This document shows, one piece after another, positions 27,878 through 36,280 of a stretch of 40,453 bases of DNA. Source of the stretch: Roseateles chitinivorans. Lineage in GTDB: Bacteria > Pseudomonadota > Gammaproteobacteria > Burkholderiales > Burkholderiaceae_C. The DNA lies in NCBI RefSeq assembly GCF_002761755.1, contig NZ_PEOG01000053.1, positions 1 through 40,453 on the forward strand, given 5' to 3'. The position numbers and the translations under genes were made by a program. How positions within the stretch are numbered: position 1 is the stretch's first letter; the number at the start of each line of letters is the position of its first letter. The notes beneath the pieces were generated by a model. The model saw nothing but the letters and a program-made list of their open reading frames with translations. It ran no database searches and was not told where the DNA came from.

Positions 27878-28201
27878 ATGCTCACCCTCCCGGAAATCGC
27901 CGACACCCTGCGGGACGCCGCCAAGCGCAATGGCTGGACGCAAGCCCGCCTGGCCGAATCGTCCGGCGTGTCGCCGCGGACGCTGACCCACGTGCTCAGC
28001 GGCGAGGAGGACTTCCGTCTCACCACGCTGATGGCGCTGGCCGACCGATTGGGGCTGGAGCTGCTGCTGGTGCCCAAGGGCGCGGCGCGGGCGCTCGGCG
28101 CCGGCGAGGAACTCGGTCCGCCGGTCCGGTCGGTCGTGACCGAGGCGCTCGACGCCCTGCATGCGTCGGCTGATGCCACCGCTTCGAAGGCCTCGCGATG
28201 A
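27878..28201 (+). CDS. hipB: HipB-like Xre-family antitoxin
   Basis: A 107-residue DNA-binding antitoxin. The Xre helix-turn-helix occupies about residues 4-68 (NGWTQARLAESSGVSPRTLTHVLSG), followed by GLELLLVPKG and a flexible Ala/Thr-rich tail. It neutralises HipA and represses its own operon in the family. The ATG 27878 was preferred; the in-frame extension upstream would run through the promoter and terminator. It overlaps hipA by ATGA. Confidence 0.88.
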   Translation: MLTLPEIADTLRDAAKRNGWTQARLAESSGVSPRTLTHVLSGEEDFRLTTLMALADRLGLELLLVPKGAARALGAGEELGPPVRSVVTEALDALHASADATASKASR

Positions 28202-29619
28202 ACGTCAAGGCGCTGGCGATCCACCTGGGCGAGCTCCGCCTCGGCGTGCTGTTCCAGTACGCGCTGCCCGGCGCGTCGGTGACCAACCGGTTCGTCGCCG
28301 ACGAGGACCTGGTCGCGCGCGCCGGCGCGGCCATGCCCACGCTCTCGCTGTCGATGCGCGCGGCCACGCCGCAGGCCCAGGCGGCGGTCTGGCGGGACAT
28401 CCGGTCCGCCAGCTTCAACGGTCGCCACTCGGCGAAGAACGGCTGGCTGCTGCCCGCCTTCTTCCAGAACCTGCTGCCCGAGGGCGTGTTCCGCGACCAT
28501 GTCGCCGCGCTGCGCCACTGCGCCCCCAACGACCACTTCGAGATGCTGGCTGCCTGCGGCAAGGACCTGCCCGGCAATGTCCACGCGCTGCCGGTGGAGC
28601 TGTCGCGGGACGAGCTTGCCCGCTACGTCACCCAGGGCCAGGACGCGCTGGAGATGTCGGTCACCGCGGATCCGCTCGAGGAAGGCGTCTCGCTGTCGGG
28701 CGTGCAGCCCAAGCTGGGTGTCATCCGCGACGGCGACCGCTACGTCGGCCGCACCAAGGACCACGACACCCACATCATCGCCAAGCTGCCGGTCGTCGGA
28801 CAGCCGCTGCTGCCGGAGGTGGAAGACCTGACCCTGCGCCTGGCGCGCGCGGCCGGCGTGGACACCTGCGAGGCGACGCTCGAGCCGCTGGAGCGCCTCG
28901 GACTGCCCCATGGCTACGACCTCGGCGACGCGACCGGGCAGACCCGCTTCCTCGCGGTCACGCGCTTCGACCGCTCGCCGGCGGGTCGCCTCCATGTCGA
29001 GGACTTCGCCCAGATCCTGGGCCGCATGCCGGAGGACAAGTACGGCGGTGGTCCGGACGGGCGGCCGGTGACCTACCTGGACATCGCCGCGGTGCTGATG
29101 GCCGAGCCCTCGATGGGGCAGCCGGCGGTGCACGAGCTGCTGCGCCGGCTGGTGGTCAACGAGATGGTCGGCAATGCCGACATGCATTTGAAGAACATCG
29201 GCGTGCGCTACCTCGACGGGCTCACGCCGACGCTCTCGCCGGCTTACGACCTGGTCGCCTACGCCGTCTATCACCGCCTGCGCGGCCACGCGCTGCTGAT
29301 CCTGCCGCCCGAGTACCTGCCGCGCCGCGCGCGGACCGCCGGGGACGCGGCGACAGCGCCGCAGTCGATCTCGCCGGCGCTGCTGCAGGCCTTCTGCGAC
29401 CGGCTGCGCATCCCGGTCAAGCCGGCGGAGCAGGCGATCTCGCGCTGCGTCAAGGCGGCCTTCACGCACTGGCCCGAGATGATCGAGGCCTCGTCGCTGA
29501 CCGCGCAGCAGAAGCAGCGGCTGCTGGCGCATTTCCAGGCACACGAGCTGGTGGCCTCGCTGGCCCGGCGGGCGGCGCGCGCGACCGGACGATCCGACGG
29601 CGAGGCGGCGGCGCGGTGA
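28198..29619 (+). CDS. hipA: HipA-like serine/threonine kinase toxin
   Basis: A 473-residue HipA-family kinase, slightly longer than E. coli HipA (440). The N-terminal subdomain is followed by the P-loop/autophosphorylation motif GVSLSGVQPKLGV (Ser167), the catalytic loop NEMVGNADMHLKNIGV (Asp328, Lys332, Asn333) and the metal motif SPAYDLVAY (Asp351). Toxins of this family phosphorylate an aminoacyl-tRNA synthetase (GltX for E. coli HipA) and cause growth arrest and persistence; the target here is unknown. All key residues look intact, so it is probably active. It is co-translated with hipB and ends 13 bp from the convergent hemerythrin gene. Confidence 0.9.
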   Translation: MNVKALAIHLGELRLGVLFQYALPGASVTNRFVADEDLVARAGAAMPTLSLSMRAATPQAQAAVWRDIRSASFNGRHSAKNGWLLPAFFQNLLPEGVFRDHVAALRHCAPNDHFEMLAACGKDLPGNVHALPVELSRDELARYVTQGQDALEMSVTADPLEEGVSLSGVQPKLGVIRDGDRYVGRTKDHDTHIIAKLPVVGQPLLPEVEDLTLRLARAAGVDTCEATLEPLERLGLPHGYDLGDATGQTRFLAVTRFDRSPAGRLHVEDFAQILGRMPEDKYGGGPDGRPVTYLDIAAVLMAEPSMGQPAVHELLRRLVVNEMVGNADMHLKNIGVRYLDGLTPTLSPAYDLVAYAVYHRLRGHALLILPPEYLPRRARTAGDAATAPQSISPALLQAFCDRLRIPVKPAEQAISRCVKAAFTHWPEMIEASSLTAQQKQRLLAHFQAHELVASLARRAARATGRSDGEAAAR

Positions 29620-29632
29620 AACCGGCGGACGC

Positions 29633-30196
29633 TCAGGCGTCCTGCTGCCGCTCGTATTCCGCGCTCTCCACCATCAGCTCGTCGCGCCACTGGCGTTCCA
29701 GCTCGTCGCGGCGACGACGCAGCGCGCTCGACAGCGAGGGCCAGTCCACCGACGAGGCATGCGTCAGCCGCGGCAGGATGCCCTGCTCCACGTCCTTGGC
29801 GTGGTGGCCGACGTAACGGCCCAGCACACCGACCAGGGGCGCGAACTGCGCGTCGTCGGCGCGCATCCGGCGCAGCTGCGACATCAGGATCCGCACGACC
29901 AGATGCTCGATCTCGGCCTCGTTGATCAGCCGCCGCTCCACGGCGCCGATCTCGGGGCACCTGCGGACCGCCGGGTAGAACAGCTCTTCCTCCAGGGTCG
30001 CATGCACCGTCAGCAGCGCGCAGGTGCGGCGCACCAGCGCCTCGCACGACTCGTGGTCCCCCAGCGCCCAGAGACGGTCGAACTGGTGGAAGGCATGCTG
30101 CGCGCGCTGGTGGTCGTCGATCAGCAGGGCCACGACCTCGTCACGCGCCATCAGGTCGGCGCGGAAATCGCTCCTGGGCAGGACATGGGCTCTCAT
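29633..30196 (-). CDS. Hemerythrin-domain protein
   Basis: A 187-residue four-helix protein with a di-iron hemerythrin site: His29 (LIDDHQRA), His65 and Glu69 (VHATLEEELFYP), His98 (EAEIEHLV) and His131/His132 with Glu137 (YVGHHAKDVEQGILP). The C-terminal helix is Arg/Glu-rich. It may sense or store oxygen or NO, or protect iron-sulfur repair; which one cannot be told from sequence. The start at 30196 has GGGAGAA upstream and overlaps the PAS-like gene stop by 4 nt, so the two are co-translated. Confidence 0.85.
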   Translation of the reverse strand: MRAHVLPRSDFRADLMARDEVVALLIDDHQRAQHAFHQFDRLWALGDHESCEALVRRTCALLTVHATLEEELFYPAVRRCPEIGAVERRLINEAEIEHLVVRILMSQLRRMRADDAQFAPLVGVLGRYVGHHAKDVEQGILPRLTHASSVDWPSLSSALRRRRDELERQWRDELMVESAEYERQQDA

Positions 30197-30879
30197 GCCG
30201 GTTCTCCCTGCTCGAGGCACTCCGCCTGATGGTGCTCGAGGCGTTGGCGCGCCGGCGTGGCGTGGTCGTCGTGGTAGCGCCTCGGGCCGTCGGGGTGGAC
30301 GCCCGGATCGTCCGGATGCTCGTGCGGTGCCTGATCGGGACCGGGCGCAGGCGGCTCGGCCGGCGGCGCCTCGCCGGAGCGCTTCGGCGCGTCGGGCGCG
30401 GGGCCTGCCGCGATGCGGTGCGCCGCAGGCATCACGGCCTGGAGGTCGTCGCCGTCGTCACGGCCTTCCGGCCCGTCCCACAGCTGCTGCCAGGACGACT
30501 CTCCCAGCGCCTGGGCATCGAGCGGCGCCTCGCCGAGCGCCTCGATGACGCCCAAGGTCCGCAGCGCGCCGCTGAGCGGATCGCGGCGGCGGAAGCGCCG
30601 GTCACGCACGCGGTAGAGGTGCAGGTCGGCGCCGATGATCCGGTACTCCCGCACATGCCCGTCGCCATGCGGCAGATCGTCGGCGCAGAACGGTCGCGGC
30701 AGCTCGCCGGCATCGGCCGGCAGCACCGCGTGGTTCCACTGGATCGGGTCGTCGAGCAGCGCTTGCGGCGTCAGGCCGAGCAGCCCTTCCACCGAGGCGC
30801 TGACGTGCAGCAGCCGTTGACTCGCGACGTCGGCGCACCAGACCAGGTGCCAGGGCGTCTCGAAGGCCTTGTCGTTCAT
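30193..30879 (-). CDS. PAS-like domain protein with disordered His/Pro/Asp-rich tail
   Basis: A 228-residue protein. Residues about 8-125 resemble a PAS fold (WHLVWCADVASQRLLHVSASVEGLLGLTPQALL, then VREYRIIGADLHLYRVRDRRF) with no effector domain behind it. The remaining 100 residues are disordered and rich in Pro, Ala, Asp and His (PHEHPDDPGVHPDGPRRYHDDH). It is probably a sensor or adaptor working with the co-translated hemerythrin. The leader with AAGGAG resembles those of the disordered protein at 11333 and the SDR at 32053. A GG-N10-GC is present at 30930-30917, but with CCGC instead of TTGC. Confidence 0.65.
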   Translation of the reverse strand: MNDKAFETPWHLVWCADVASQRLLHVSASVEGLLGLTPQALLDDPIQWNHAVLPADAGELPRPFCADDLPHGDGHVREYRIIGADLHLYRVRDRRFRRRDPLSGALRTLGVIEALGEAPLDAQALGESSWQQLWDGPEGRDDGDDLQAVMPAAHRIAAGPAPDAPKRSGEAPPAEPPAPGPDQAPHEHPDDPGVHPDGPRRYHDDHATPARQRLEHHQAECLEQGEPA

Positions 30880-31060
30880 GAGGCGGGTCTCCTTGGACTT
30901 CCGGAGGGCGGTGGATGCGGGCGGGGGACCGCCATCGAGAGGCTCCGGGCAATCGCGGTGCCGTCCCCGATCCGGGGACAGCGACCGCGCATTCGCTCCT
31001 TTGAACGCCCCTGGGGCGCCCTCGGGACCGCCCCCTTCGGACACGCCCCGGGAGCGATCC

Positions 31061-32053
31061 TCAGATGGCCCCGACGCTGCCGGTCACCGGCAGCACGATG
31101 CCGGTCACGTAGCCCGAGCACACCGGCGACGCCAGGTAGACGTAGGCCGGCGACAGCTCCTCGGGCTGCGCGGCGCGCTTCATGTCGCTGGTGGCGCCGA
31201 ACTCGGGCACCTTGTCGGCGGGCGAGTCGGCCGGATTCAGCGGCGTCCAGACCGGCCCCGGCGCGACCGCGTTGACGCGGATGCCCTTGGGCAGCAGGTT
31301 CTGCGCGAGCGACTTGGTGAAGGCGTGGATCGCCCCCTTGGTCGAGGCGTAGTCCAGCAGCGTCGCGCTGCCGCGCAGCCCGACCACCGAACCGGTGTTG
31401 ATGATGCTCGCGCCCTGCTTCAGGTGGGGCAACGCCGCCTGCGCCATGTGGAAGTAGCCGAAGATGTTGGTCCTGAAGGTGAGTTCCAGCCGCTCCTCGG
31501 TCAGGTCCTCGAGCGTCGCCGCGTGCTCCTGGAACGCCGCGTTGTTGACCAGCACGTCCAGCCGCCCGAAGCGCTGCACGACCTTCTGCACCGCTTGCCG
31601 ACAGAACTCCCGGTCCTGCACGTCGCCGCGGATCAGCTCGCAGCGGCGGCCTTCGGCCTCGACATGGTGCTGGGTCTTGCGCGCATCCTCGTCCTCCTCG
31701 AGGTAGACGATCGCCACGTCCGCGCCCTCGCGGGCGAACAGCACCGCCACCGCGCGTCCGATGCCGGAATCTCCGCCGGTGACGATCGCCGTCATGCCGT
31801 CGAGCTTGCCGCTGCCGCGGTAGTCCGGCGCCAGGAAGCGGGGCGCGAGGCCCAGGTCGCGCTCCTCGCCCGGCTTGTCCAGGTGTTGCGCGGGGAAGCG
31901 GCTGGGCTGCTCGCGCGCGCCGGCCTGCACCGGCTGGTCCTTCGAGGACTTCTTGCCGGCCTCCTGGGCCTGCTTCTCCTGGTCCTTGACGTCCTGCTGA
32001 TGCTGGACGTGCTGCTGCTTCTCCACGGTGTCCTTCACGGTCTTCGTCGTCAT
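31061..32053 (-). CDS. SDR-family oxidoreductase, general-stress-protein-39 type
   Basis: A 330-residue short-chain dehydrogenase. A Gln/Lys-rich extension of about 50 residues (QQHVQHQQDVKDQEKQAQEA) precedes the Rossmann domain, as in YdaD/GSP39 and YghA. NAD(P) site: TGGDSGIGRA (92-101), then NNAA. The catalytic Ser is in NTGSVVG, and Tyr and Lys are in DYASTKGA; the end GYVTGIVLPVTG is typical. It probably reduces an aldehyde or ketone under stress; the substrate is unknown. The ribosome site AAGGAG with TACCCC before ATG 32053, and the leader back to TTGC, are shared with the 11333 gene. Confidence 0.88.
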   Translation of the reverse strand: MTTKTVKDTVEKQQHVQHQQDVKDQEKQAQEAGKKSSKDQPVQAGAREQPSRFPAQHLDKPGEERDLGLAPRFLAPDYRGSGKLDGMTAIVTGGDSGIGRAVAVLFAREGADVAIVYLEEDEDARKTQHHVEAEGRRCELIRGDVQDREFCRQAVQKVVQRFGRLDVLVNNAAFQEHAATLEDLTEERLELTFRTNIFGYFHMAQAALPHLKQGASIINTGSVVGLRGSATLLDYASTKGAIHAFTKSLAQNLLPKGIRVNAVAPGPVWTPLNPADSPADKVPEFGATSDMKRAAQPEELSPAYVYLASPVCSGYVTGIVLPVTGSVGAI

Positions 32054-32091
32054 GGGGTACTCCTTCGGAACGGTGATCGATGCCGGGAATC

Positions 32092-32107
32092 GGCAAGCGC
32101 CAGACCG
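32092..32107 (-). promoter_or_regulatory. Sigma-54-type promoter of the SDR gene
   Basis: On the minus strand CGGTCTGGCGCTTGCC gives GG-N8-TTGC, with the -12 GC 40-41 nt before the start codon at 32053. The CACG part is poor (1 of 4), but the downstream leader is conserved with the promoter at 11376-11391. Confidence 0.45.
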
Positions 32108-32183
32108 GGCCGCGCATCCGCGGCCATGGGCGCTCGCCTCGTTCTCGCGCACGCCTTCCGCACGCGCGAGAGCGGCTCATGCC

Positions 32184-32199
32184 GGGCGCGCCGCTTGCA
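32184..32199 (+). promoter_or_regulatory. Sigma-54-type promoter of the proline-rich protein gene
   Basis: GGGCGCGCCGCTTGCA contains GG-CGCG-N4-TTGC-A. The -12 GC at 32197-32198 is 29 nt before the ATG at 32227, and AAGGA lies in between. Confidence 0.55.
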
Positions 32200-32226
32200 G
32201 ACAGTCGGGCGACACAAGGACCGCCC

Positions 32227-32439
32227 ATGACGCCATTCGCCCCGCCGCTCTACGCCCACACGGTGCCGCCCAGCCCGCCCCATCCGAACGAAGTTCCCTT
32301 CGTGCCACCGCCGCCGCATGGTCCCGCGCCCGAGCCGGACGACCAGCCGCCCGATGTCATCGACCCGCCGATTCCGGGCGAGAACCCGGTCCCGGTGCGA
32401 GAGCCCCCGTACATGCCACCGCCGACGGCCATCAACTGA
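32227..32439 (+). CDS. Small proline-rich disordered protein
   Basis: A 70-residue protein in which roughly four in ten residues are Pro, with acidic patches (PEPDDQPPDVIDPP) and no hydrophobic core. There is no signal peptide or recognised domain. An AAGGA ribosome site 7 nt upstream of ATG 32227 and a promoter-like element argue that it is expressed. It lies in the stress block next to the SDR and ots genes. Confidence 0.55.
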   Translation: MTPFAPPLYAHTVPPSPPHPNEVPFVPPPPHGPAPEPDDQPPDVIDPPIPGENPVPVREPPYMPPPTAIN

Positions 32440-32541
32440 GGCCGGTCGACGGGGCGTCGCGGGCCGCTCGCGGGCCCTCGCAGGCAGGGCGAGGGCGAAC
32501 CTCGTGCGCCGCGTTCGGAGAGAGGCCGCACCAGGATCGGG

Positions 32542-32557
32542 CGGCACGGCGATTGCC
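32542..32557 (+). promoter_or_regulatory. Near-consensus sigma-54 promoter of the ots operon
   Basis: CGGCACGGCGATTGCC matches GGCACG-N4-TTGC perfectly. The -12 GC at 32555-32556 is 42 nt before the TTG start at 32598. It shares GGCACGG-N-GATTGCC with the Crp-like gene promoter. Confidence 0.7.
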
Positions 32558-32597
32558 GTTGTCAGGGGCTTGTTTCCCTCTGTCACAGGAGTCGCCT

Positions 32598-33155
32598 TTG
32601 AATGCATTGCTGCTCCCGGCGCTGCGCCGGGCATGCGCCGACGGCGTGTTGGCCAGCCTGTTCTCGGGACTGGCGCTGTTGCGCGGCAGCCGGTCCGACC
32701 ATGCCCATCTGGTCGGCCGTTCCGAGTACCGCGTCGGCCGCCCGCCCTTGCAATCCGCCGCTGCCAACCTGGCGCTGCACACCGCCACCGGGCTGGTGTG
32801 GGGCGCGCTCTATGACCGCATCCGCGCGTTGCGTCCCCGGCCGACCCGGGCCAATGCGGTCGGTGACGCGCTGCTGCTGACGGCGGTCGCCGTCGGCATC
32901 GACCGCGTCGTCACCCCGAGCGTGCTGACCCCGGGCGCCGACAAGCGCGCCACGGCCGCCGGCACCCGGCCGCCGTCGATGGCGAGCCTGTTGATGATCT
33001 ACGGCGGCTTCGCCGCCGGGCTGGCGCTGGGCGGCTTGCACGCGCTGCGCCGCGACCCGCGCACCGAGGGGTTCGACGTCGACGAGGATGACGACGACGC
33101 CGACCACGGCTTCCTGGCAGACCTCGCGCCCCGACGCGCGGGCGGCCGGGCATGA
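32598..33155 (+). CDS. Membrane-associated protein of unknown function, first gene of the ots operon
   Basis: A 185-residue protein with three or four weakly hydrophobic segments (ADGVLASLFSGLALLRG, AANLALHTATGLVWGALYD, GDALLLTAVAVGIDRVV, MIYGGFAAGLALGGLHAL) and an acidic C-terminal tail (FDVDEDDDDADHG). I recognise no family. The start is TTG at 32598, chosen because AGGAG lies 7 nt upstream. It overlaps otsA by ATGA, which ties it to trehalose synthesis. Confidence 0.68.
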   Translation: MNALLLPALRRACADGVLASLFSGLALLRGSRSDHAHLVGRSEYRVGRPPLQSAAANLALHTATGLVWGALYDRIRALRPRPTRANAVGDALLLTAVAVGIDRVVTPSVLTPGADKRATAAGTRPPSMASLLMIYGGFAAGLALGGLHALRRDPRTEGFDVDEDDDDADHGFLADLAPRRAGGRA

Positions 33156-35440
33156 AGTCGCTGCACCTCCAGCTGCGTTTCCTGGTCCCGCTGCTGATCA
33201 CCCTCACCGTCGCGGCGCTGCTGGCGCTGCCTCTGCTGGACCGCATGACCCTGCGCTGGTTCTCGCGCGACCTCAGCGCCCGCGGCGCGATGGTGGCCAA
33301 GACCCTCTCGGTGGCGATCGCGGACATCGAGCCGGGCGCCAAGCGCGACCGCCTGCGCAACCTGCTCGAGCGCGGCGTGCTGGACGAGCGCCTCGTCGGC
33401 ATCGCCCTGTGCGGCCCCGACGGCACGCAGGTGATGAGCACCAAGGGCTTCCCCGACACCCTGGGCTGCAAGGAGGCCGAGCTCACAGCCACGCAGAAGG
33501 ACCCGCGGCTGGAGCTGTCCAGCGGCGCGGTGCACGTCGGCGTCTTCCCGGTGAATCCGCAGCAGGCGGACGGCGAGCGGCTGGTGCTGCTGCACGACCT
33601 CAGCCTGCCCGACCGCCGCAGCCTGGACACGCGGCGCTACATGATCATCTTCATCATGGTCCTGGGCCTGGCCGTGGCCGTCATCACGATGATCGTGGCG
33701 CAGCTCAGCTGGCGCGGCTGGGTCTCGGGCATGCGCGCGATCCTGCGCGGCGAGGGCCTGGTGCGGCCGCTGCTCAACACCACCGGCCTGCGCGGCGGCC
33801 CCGAAACCGCGCCGCCCGAGCTGCAGCCGCTGGAGGTCGAGATCCGGCAGCACATCCGCGAGCTGGAGGACAACCTCTACCGCGAGCACGGCCCGCTCAC
33901 CCCCTGGGACCCGGACCGCCTGCGCGGCCTGCTGCGCACGCAGTTGCGCGGCGACCAGGTCATCGTCGTTTCCAACCGCGAGCCCTACATCCACCAGCGC
34001 GGCCCGAACGGCATCTCGGTCAGCCGTCCGGCCAGCGGCCTGGTCACCGCGGTGGAACCCGTCATGCGGGCCTGCTCCGGCACCTGGATCGCGCACGGCA
34101 GCGGCAGCGCGGACCAGGAGGTCGTCGATGCCAACGACCGCGTCGCCGTGCCGCCCGACACCCAGGAGTACGTGCTGCGCCGCATCTGGCTCAGCGACGA
34201 CGAGGAGCGCGGCTACTACCAGGGCTTTGCCAACGAGGGCCTGTGGCCGCTGTGCCACGTCGCGCATGTGCGACCGGTCTTCCGCGAATCCGACTGGGCG
34301 CAGTACCGCGCGGTCAACCAGCGCTTCGCCGATGCGGTCGTCGCCGAGGCGCGCGGCGACGACCCGGTGGTCCTCGTGCAGGACTACCACTTCGCGCTGC
34401 TGCCGGCCATGGTGCGGGAGAAGCTGCCCAAGGCGACGATCATCACCTTCTGGCACATCCCCTGGCCCAACCCGGAGTCCTTCGGCATCTGCCCATGGCG
34501 GCGCGAACTGCTGCAGGGCATGCTCGGCAGCACCATCCTGGGCTTCCACACCCGCTTCCACTGCAAGAACTTCACCGAGACGGTGGACCGCTACCTCGAG
34601 GCCCGCATCGAGCACGAGCACTCGACCATCAGCTACCAGGGCGAGCCGACGCTGGTGCAGAGCTACCCGATCTCCATCGCCTGGCCGACCGACGAGGAGC
34701 GGGCCGGTTGGCCCTCTCCGGCGGACGCGCGCGCGGCGGTCTTCGAGCGCCTGCAGCTCGGGCCCGACACGGTGATGGCGGTCGGCGTCGATCGCTTCGA
34801 CTACACCAAGGGCATCCTGGAGCGGCTGCATGCGGTCGAGCGGCTGCTCGAGAAGTACCCGCAGTGGCAAGGCCGCTTCGTGCTCGTGCAGGTCGCCGCG
34901 CCCACGCGCAGCGCGCTCGAGGAGTACCGCGAGTTCCAGGACCGCATCCACCGCGTCACCGAGCGCATCAACCTGCGCTTCGGCGGCGCGGGCTACAAGC
35001 CGGTGCTGCTGCTGGCCGAGCACCATGACCACTCGGCGCTGATGGAGCTCTACCGCGCGGCCCACATGTGCGTCGTCACCAGCCTGCACGACGGCATGAA
35101 CCTCGTCTGCAAGGAGTTCATCGCCGCGCGCGACGACGACCAGGGCGTGCTGATCCTCAGCCGCTTCGCGGGCGCCGCGCGCGAGCTGCCGGAGGCGCTG
35201 GTCATCAATCCGTATCACGTCGAGGAGACCACCGATGCCCTGCACCGTGCCGCCACCATGCCGCCGCAGGAACAGCGCGAGCGCATGGCGAGCCTGCGCA
35301 TGACGGTGCGCGAGTTCAACGTCTACCGCTGGGCCGGCCGCATGCTGACCGATGCCGGCCAGTGGCGCCTGCGCGAGCGCATCACGCGGCGGGTCCAGCG
35401 CCGCGCGCGCGAGTCCGGCGAGGAGGCTCTCACGCCATGA
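33152..35440 (+). CDS. otsA: Membrane-tethered trehalose-6-phosphate synthase (sensor-like N-terminus plus GT20)
   Basis: A 762-residue fusion. Residues 1-250 look like a receptor: transmembrane helix 9-29, a periplasmic domain of about 130 residues with two cysteines (Cys87, Cys106), a second helix 163-184, then a HAMP-like linker. Residues about 265-745 are a full GT20 OtsA domain (E. coli OtsA is 474 residues): VIVVSNREPY, VQDYHFALLP, TFWHIPWPN, GFHTRFHCKNF, VGVDRFDYTKGILERL, HDGMNLVCKEFIA. The enzyme joins UDP-glucose and glucose-6-phosphate. The N-terminus suggests direct control of the synthase by an envelope signal (inference). The product goes to OtsB, encoded next with an ATGA overlap. 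Confidence 0.9.
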   Translation: MKSLHLQLRFLVPLLITLTVAALLALPLLDRMTLRWFSRDLSARGAMVAKTLSVAIADIEPGAKRDRLRNLLERGVLDERLVGIALCGPDGTQVMSTKGFPDTLGCKEAELTATQKDPRLELSSGAVHVGVFPVNPQQADGERLVLLHDLSLPDRRSLDTRRYMIIFIMVLGLAVAVITMIVAQLSWRGWVSGMRAILRGEGLVRPLLNTTGLRGGPETAPPELQPLEVEIRQHIRELEDNLYREHGPLTPWDPDRLRGLLRTQLRGDQVIVVSNREPYIHQRGPNGISVSRPASGLVTAVEPVMRACSGTWIAHGSGSADQEVVDANDRVAVPPDTQEYVLRRIWLSDDEERGYYQGFANEGLWPLCHVAHVRPVFRESDWAQYRAVNQRFADAVVAEARGDDPVVLVQDYHFALLPAMVREKLPKATIITFWHIPWPNPESFGICPWRRELLQGMLGSTILGFHTRFHCKNFTETVDRYLEARIEHEHSTISYQGEPTLVQSYPISIAWPTDEERAGWPSPADARAAVFERLQLGPDTVMAVGVDRFDYTKGILERLHAVERLLEKYPQWQGRFVLVQVAAPTRSALEEYREFQDRIHRVTERINLRFGGAGYKPVLLLAEHHDHSALMELYRAAHMCVVTSLHDGMNLVCKEFIAARDDDQGVLILSRFAGAARELPEALVINPYHVEETTDALHRAATMPPQEQRERMASLRMTVREFNVYRWAGRMLTDAGQWRLRERITRRVQRRARESGEEALTP

Positions 35441-36216
35441 GGCCGGTGCGCTACCTGCTCGACGCGGAGGGCCGCGCCGCCCTCGCCCGCCTGATGACCC
35501 GCCGACCGCTGCTCGGTTTCGACTTCGACGGCACCCTCGCGCCCATCGTCATGCATCCGGACGAGGCGCGCATCCCGGCGCGCACCGCCGCCCTGCTGGC
35601 GCGGCTCGCGGAGCGGGTGCCGATCGCGGTCGTCAGCGGCCGCCAGGTGCTGGACGTGCGGCACCGGCTGGGGTTCAAGCCGACGCACATCGTCGGCAAC
35701 CACGGCGCGGAGGACGAGTTCGACGGTCCTGAGCCGCGTCTCGTCACCACGCTCGAGGCCTTCCGCCAACAGGCGCGGCGCCTGGCCCCGATGCTGGCCG
35801 AGGCTGGCGCGACGATCGAGGACAAGGGCGCCTCGATGGCGATCCATTACCGGCTCGCGCCTGACCCGGTGCTGGCCCGCGAGGCGATCGCCACCTTGCT
35901 GCGCGAGTTGCCGCCCGGCATCGAGGCGGAGCAAGGCAAGCGCGTGGTCAACATCCTGGTCGAGAACGCGCCGGACAAGGGCCACGCGATGCAGCGCCTG
36001 GCCCACCGCTATGGGGCGGAGTGCGGCTTCTACATCGGCGACGACACCAACGACGAGCCCGCCTTCGAGCGCGCTGGCGATGACTGGGTGACGGTCCGCG
36101 TCGGCCCCCGTCTGGACGATAGCCACGCCCGCTACTACCTCCGGGAGCAATCCGAGATCGACGACGTCCTGCGCCTGATGCTCTCGCACCTAGACGCCCC
36201 ACGCACGGTCCCCTGA
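35437..36216 (+). CDS. otsB: Trehalose-6-phosphate phosphatase OtsB
   Basis: A 259-residue HAD-superfamily phosphatase. Motif I is LLGFDFDGTLAPI (nucleophile Asp29, Asp31), motif II VVSGR, a cap-domain region VGNHGAEDEF, and motif IV FYIGDDTNDEPAF. It dephosphorylates trehalose-6-phosphate made by the preceding membrane-tethered OtsA, giving the osmolyte and desiccation protectant trehalose. ATG 35437 overlaps the otsA stop; AGGAGG is 11 nt upstream. The 164-bp palindromic element follows after 64 bp. Confidence 0.93.
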   Translation: MRPVRYLLDAEGRAALARLMTRRPLLGFDFDGTLAPIVMHPDEARIPARTAALLARLAERVPIAVVSGRQVLDVRHRLGFKPTHIVGNHGAEDEFDGPEPRLVTTLEAFRQQARRLAPMLAEAGATIEDKGASMAIHYRLAPDPVLAREAIATLLRELPPGIEAEQGKRVVNILVENAPDKGHAMQRLAHRYGAECGFYIGDDTNDEPAFERAGDDWVTVRVGPRLDDSHARYYLREQSEIDDVLRLMLSHLDAPRTVP

Positions 36217-36280
36217 CGCTCCACGTCTGGCCCCGATCGCAGCCGCGCCCCGGACTCACGCAAGCCACGGTGTCTCGGGA

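Noticed and set aside
30917..30930. Sigma-54 promoter of the PAS-hemerythrin pair
   Set aside because: GG-N10-GC is present at the expected distance, but the -12 half is CCGC rather than TTGC; not counted among the twelve.
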